The translations under genes were made by a program, and so were the position numbers. From the NCBI RefSeq assembly GCF_030445035.2, contig NC_080685.1:112022432-112086431 (forward strand): DNA of 64,000 bases, given 5' to 3'. Source of the stretch: Dasypus novemcinctus. Taxonomy: Eukaryota; Chordata; Mammalia; Cingulata; Dasypodidae. Of the stretch, positions 60,753 through 64,000 are shown piece after piece (the first letter of the stretch is position 1; each line of letters opens with the position of its first letter). Under the pieces are notes generated by a model. It was not told where the DNA came from. It worked only from the letters and a program-made list of their open reading frames with translations, and searched no databases.

Positions 60753-61235
60753 TTTTTTTTTTCTTTTCTTTTCTTTTAAAAGACCATTCCACTTTATTTT
60801 TAACCTCTGAATGCATAAGGACTCATATGCAAAGCAGTAAGGAGATGAAATAGTTATAAAATCTTCACCCACGTATTAGCCTTAATCCTCGGTTGTCAGA
60901 AGTTGTAACTCGTCCATAAACTCAAACGTTACAGAAGGTGGCTCTGGGGATTTGCCAGGCAGAGCTCCGGTGATTGCAGCCATTCCTTCCAGGAGATGGA
61001 GGGAATTAGCAGTTTTTCTGAGATTTTAGGCCTGGGAATGTTTTGGGTGTGTGAGAAGTGAGATATGCACCTGATGTGAAGAACAAAGGGGCCTTGCCAA
61101 AAATAAGTTTTGTTGTTCATTAAAGCCTTCTTTGCACTTCTGCTCACAGATCACGGGGCGCACAGGTCCAGCACTGCCTTGGGCGGCGGCCAGGGAGAGG
61201 GGCCTGGGGCCTCCCCTGGGCTGGCAGTGGAGCGG
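60753..61235 (-). pseudogene. Possible processed retrocopy of an unidentified mRNA
   Basis: Read on the minus strand, the left end carries AATAAA (sense 'taaaaataaagtgg', near 60795-60808) followed after about 15 bases by an A-rich tail (complement of 60753-60777), as in a retroposed mRNA. Upstream of it a frame ends with 'VTFEFMDELQLLTTED' and a stop at 60882-60884. It runs back over 47 codons to an in-frame TAA at 61026-61028, then open again for about 65 codons to a TGA near 61230. I cannot name the parent. It may instead be chance open sequence next to an A-rich tract. Confidence 0.3.
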
Positions 61236-61239
61236 GGCG

Positions 61240-62027
61240 ACTCACACTCGCAGTGCGGCTCCTAAAGCCAGGAGCTGCTGGGGGCTCCCTGGGAGACAGT
61301 TTGGAGGATGACTTCAGTTTTTAGTTTATGTTGCCTTGAGTCACAAAGGTGTTGTTTTTTTAAGACAAAGTAGATTTGTAAAAATGTAAATTCTTGCTCA
61401 TACTCATACACAACACAGGATTTCCCCAACAAAAAATTCCATAGCCATGCCACTCCTGCACCTTCTTGGCATACATTTTTGGGGAATGGGATTTGCTTTT
61501 CTCCTCCCCTCTTGGTCTGAGGATGGCAGGGGACAGGGGTGGGAGAGTGGGAAAGCTCGCGTGCCCGCTGGCAGCAAACAGAGTTTGGGCTGAATCCCTT
61601 GGAGGGAGCAGTGAAGCGCACTCGTTTGTTTGCTTTTTGCTACTTCTCACTGCCAAGAGGCTTGTGGCCACGGGCACCCTGTTTGCCTGGCGCAGGGCCT
61701 TGGATTGTGTCCCCCAGGAGATAGGTTCAGGCCCTCAGCCCTGGTTCTGTGATTGCGATCCTATTTAGAATCAGGGTCTTTGAAAACGTTACTCGTTGAG
61801 ACCAAACTGGATTAGGCAGCGCCCTATAAGAAGAGTTGAATTGGACGTGGACCGAGCAGAAGGCCCCGGGACGGAGGCCGGGGCTGAGCGATGGCTGGCC
61901 AGCTGCCGCCAGGGCCCTCCGGGCTTCGGAGCAACGCGGGTCTCCAACGCCACGGGGGCTTCTAGCCTCGGACCTGCGGTTAGGCTGCCTGGTTCGTGGT
62001 TCTTTGCTATGGCAGCACTGGGAAAGT
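61240..62027. other. Intronic sequence, nothing recognised
   Basis: About 790 bp with no named repeat or exon. Confidence 0.35.
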
Positions 62028-62187
62028 AAGGCACTGGGAGACTGAGGCACCGGGAGACTGAGGCACCTGGAGACTGAGGCACCGGGTGACTGAGGCACCG
62101 GGAGACTGAGGCACCGGGAGACTGAGGCACGGGGAGACTGAGGCTCCGGGAGACTGAGGCACCGGGAGGCTCAGGCACCGGGAGGCT
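62028..62187. repeat. 16-bp minisatellite, 10 copies, no indels
   Basis: Ten units of the form gaggcaccgggagact (10 x 16 = 160, matching the span). Differences are substitutions only; the last two units carry GGCT instead of GACT. Confidence 0.95.
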
Positions 62188-63164
62188 CAGGTGTGTGACC
62201 AGCACCTGCATCTGCCCATGGAGGCGTTTGGACGACGCTGCCCGGCCAGCAAGCAGCTAGATAGAGCTCCTGGTCCTTTGCGGTGTCTGTAAAAGCTGTC
62301 TGCGTGCTCAGGTTCAGGCCTACTAAATGCCCACTGAGCCCCTCTGGGCCTCCCGCAGTGAGGCAGAGCCCCGGGGCTCCCCCTCCACGCACGTCCCCTT
62401 CTCTCCAGGCGTCAGCACGTGCTCGTCCTTTCCGGCTTTGGGCTTCCCGTTGCCGTCCGGGTTTCCCGCACACGCCCATTTTTTCCCTGGACAGCCTCTC
62501 GTTGCACCTTGGGCTCGGCTCCCCCCGCGGCCCAGTGGGGGCTCTTGGCTGCCTTGGTTGTTGGTGAGTCCCTGGGATTCCCAGCCCTTGGCTGCTCTCT
62601 CTCTCCTTTTTTCACTCTTCTTCCTTTCTTTCTCTATTGCTTTTGGCCTTCTTTTTTCCCTTCTGCTTTGCATAGATCTTAAATCTGTCAGAGTCTGCAC
62701 AATATTACTTAGCCCAGCTGGTGGCCCAAGGGTTAGGGAGTTGGCTGCCACCACCTCCCGCCTCCAAGGCATCTAGAACCATGAGCTGATATTTCCAGGG
62801 CACCAGTCTTAGGTATCTTTTCTGTTTTTGTGTTCACATGGTCCGTTTTGACTATGCAATACAGCTCTCCTGCTGGGGAAAACGGCAGGGAAGAAAGCAG
62901 AGTCTTGGAGCCAACTTCCTTTTATATCTTATTGGCAACCAATTCATGAACCCTAAAGAAGAGTTGATAGCAACACAGCCAGCTAGCTGTAGCAGCCCAG
63001 ATGGCCCCCTATATAATAGAGACATTTGTATCTTGGATGGAAAATATCTGTGTGTTCTGTAAACCTTATCAAGAAAAGAAATTGGTAGCTGTTCAAGGGT
63101 TGTGCGTTTGGAGATAGTCAAATGGTTACTGAGTCTCCAGGATTAGGGATTAGGAGTCTAAGAT
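62188..63164. other. Intronic sequence, nothing recognised
   Basis: GC-rich to about 62560, then mixed. Frames on both strands (e.g. 62323-62776) are open through composition. Confidence 0.35.
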
Positions 63165-63960
63165 CCCAGAAAACTATATTCCTAAGCTAACCCATTCTTG
63201 TGCACGTAAGGTCTGTGGGACCTTTTTGTTAGATTCAGTTAGGGGACTTTTTGATTAGACCACTTTGATTAGATGGCTCAGTGAGACGTGACCAGATCGT
63301 CTCCGCCCTCTTGCTGGAGCCTTTTATAAGCTGAGAGCGGAAGGCAGAAACACACAGAGAAAGACAGCTGCTTTCCACCTGCCATGGGAGAGAGGACTCC
63401 AGGGTCTCCTGCATCTGCAGAAAGACAGAGAAGCCGCGAGAGGCTGAGACAGAGGCCGGAGGCTAGAAGCAGTGGAGCAAAGCGAGGGGAAAAGAGGGAT
63501 GAGCCATGGGCCCACAGCCGAGCTCGGGGAGGAAGCGAGCCTGGAGGGGGCAGAGCCCGGCCGCCATTTGCCTCGCCGCATGGCGGGAGTCCAGGAGCGC
63601 CCTCCGCTGCGGTTTGATGGCATCTTGGCAGTTTGATGACAGGGCATCTTTGGGGATGCCTTGATCCGGACGGTCCACAGCCTCGGAGCTGTACGATTTC
63701 CCCCTAATAAATCCCTGTTTAGGGGAGCAGGTGTGGCTCAAGCGAAGGGGCTCCAGTCTACCAAATGGGGGGCCCCGGGGCCTCCTGGTGAAGGTGAGCT
63801 GGCTGGTGCCCCTGCGGAGAGCTGAGAGCAGACAGCGAGCGCAAAACAGCGGGGGAGTGGGGGGTAAATAAAATAAACAGATTTTTTAAAAAAAATCCCT
63901 GTTGTAAAAGCCAACCCATTTCTGGTATTTCGCTCCCAGCGACTTTAGCAAACGAACACA
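63165..63960 (+). repeat. Solo-type LTR, same family as 3868-4535, with nested SINE
   Basis: Shares landmarks with the first copy in order: 'aacccattcttgtg', 'gtctccgccctcttg', 'ttataagctgagag' then 'acacacagag', 'gggatgagccatgggc', the 'catcttgg ... catctttggggatgcctt' region and 'cctaataaatccctg' as poly-A signal. The last part resumes after the SINE ('gccaacccatttctggta'). CG content is higher than in the 3868 copy, which suggests it is younger or less methylation-decayed. Confidence 0.7.
63720..63892 (+). mobile_element. tRNA-type SINE (DAS-II-like, short) nested in LTR, with TSD
   Basis: Sense orientation: 'ggggagcaggtgtggctcaa' head, body, and A-rich tail 'aaataaaataaacag'. It is flanked by a perfect 11-bp duplication, aaatccctgtt, at 63709-63719 and 63893-63903, splitting the LTR poly-A signal region. 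Confidence 0.9.
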
Positions 63961-64000
63961 CGGGGCCGGTGGGTTCCAAGGCCACCACCCCGCCCTGGCC

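Noticed and set aside
62323..62776. Two opposing 149-codon frames in intron 1
   Set aside because: Mirror-image frames of equal length on both strands in GC-rich DNA are best explained by composition; no family resemblance seen.

Overview
The window is mammalian nuclear DNA, most likely from a xenarthran and probably the nine-banded armadillo (Dasypus). The main evidence is repeated copies of DAS-type SINEs: tRNA-derived elements with a tRNA-like head, a B-box-like GGTTCAAACCC, a long body and an A-rich tail. They sit with L1, MIR, L2, ERVL and MaLR repeats and one CpG-island promoter. No bacterial or phage features are present. Nearly all long open frames are by-products of GC-rich DNA or of SINE, L1 and minisatellite sequence. 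|| Layout. 1-48 kb appears intergenic and repeat-rich: an old L1 with a nested retroposon flanked by target-site duplications (TSDs) (1.5-3.7 kb); a solo-type LTR (3.9-4.5 kb); an ERVL LTR with decayed gag region (4.9-7.3 kb); and a 17-kb island of mostly minus-strand L1 (8.35-25 kb) holding head-to-tail DAS-III SINE pairs. 25-48 kb is sparser, with scattered SINEs, L1 3' ends, MIRs, an inverted (twin-primed) L1 at 39.9-41.1 kb and several kilobases of unrecognised, possibly unique DNA. || The only host gene I can name is CNIH3 (cornichon homolog 3, an AMPA-receptor auxiliary protein). Its first coding exon is 49449-49529 on the plus strand, inside a CpG island at about 48.0-50.7 kb. It encodes 27 residues and ends at a consensus donor. 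The remaining exons lie beyond the window, so 49530-64000 is intron 1. || Intron 1 is unusual: a 29-copy, indel-free 28-bp minisatellite (51841-52652); a second GC-rich island (about 55.1-56.2 kb); an 8-copy 94-bp minisatellite (56171-56936) in which every unit carries a pyrimidine tract and CAG directly joined to GTAAG, i.e. a recursive-splice-site-like junction; an ACTAAT/ATTAGT palindromic tract (56985-57305); a 16-bp minisatellite (62028-62187); and a possible minus-strand retrocopy (60.75-61.2 kb). The tandem array of juxtaposed acceptor/donor motifs in the first intron of a neuronal gene is the strongest candidate for something undescribed. || All assignments are by eye from motifs and remembered family consensus sequences; repeat boundaries are approximate unless a TSD is given.
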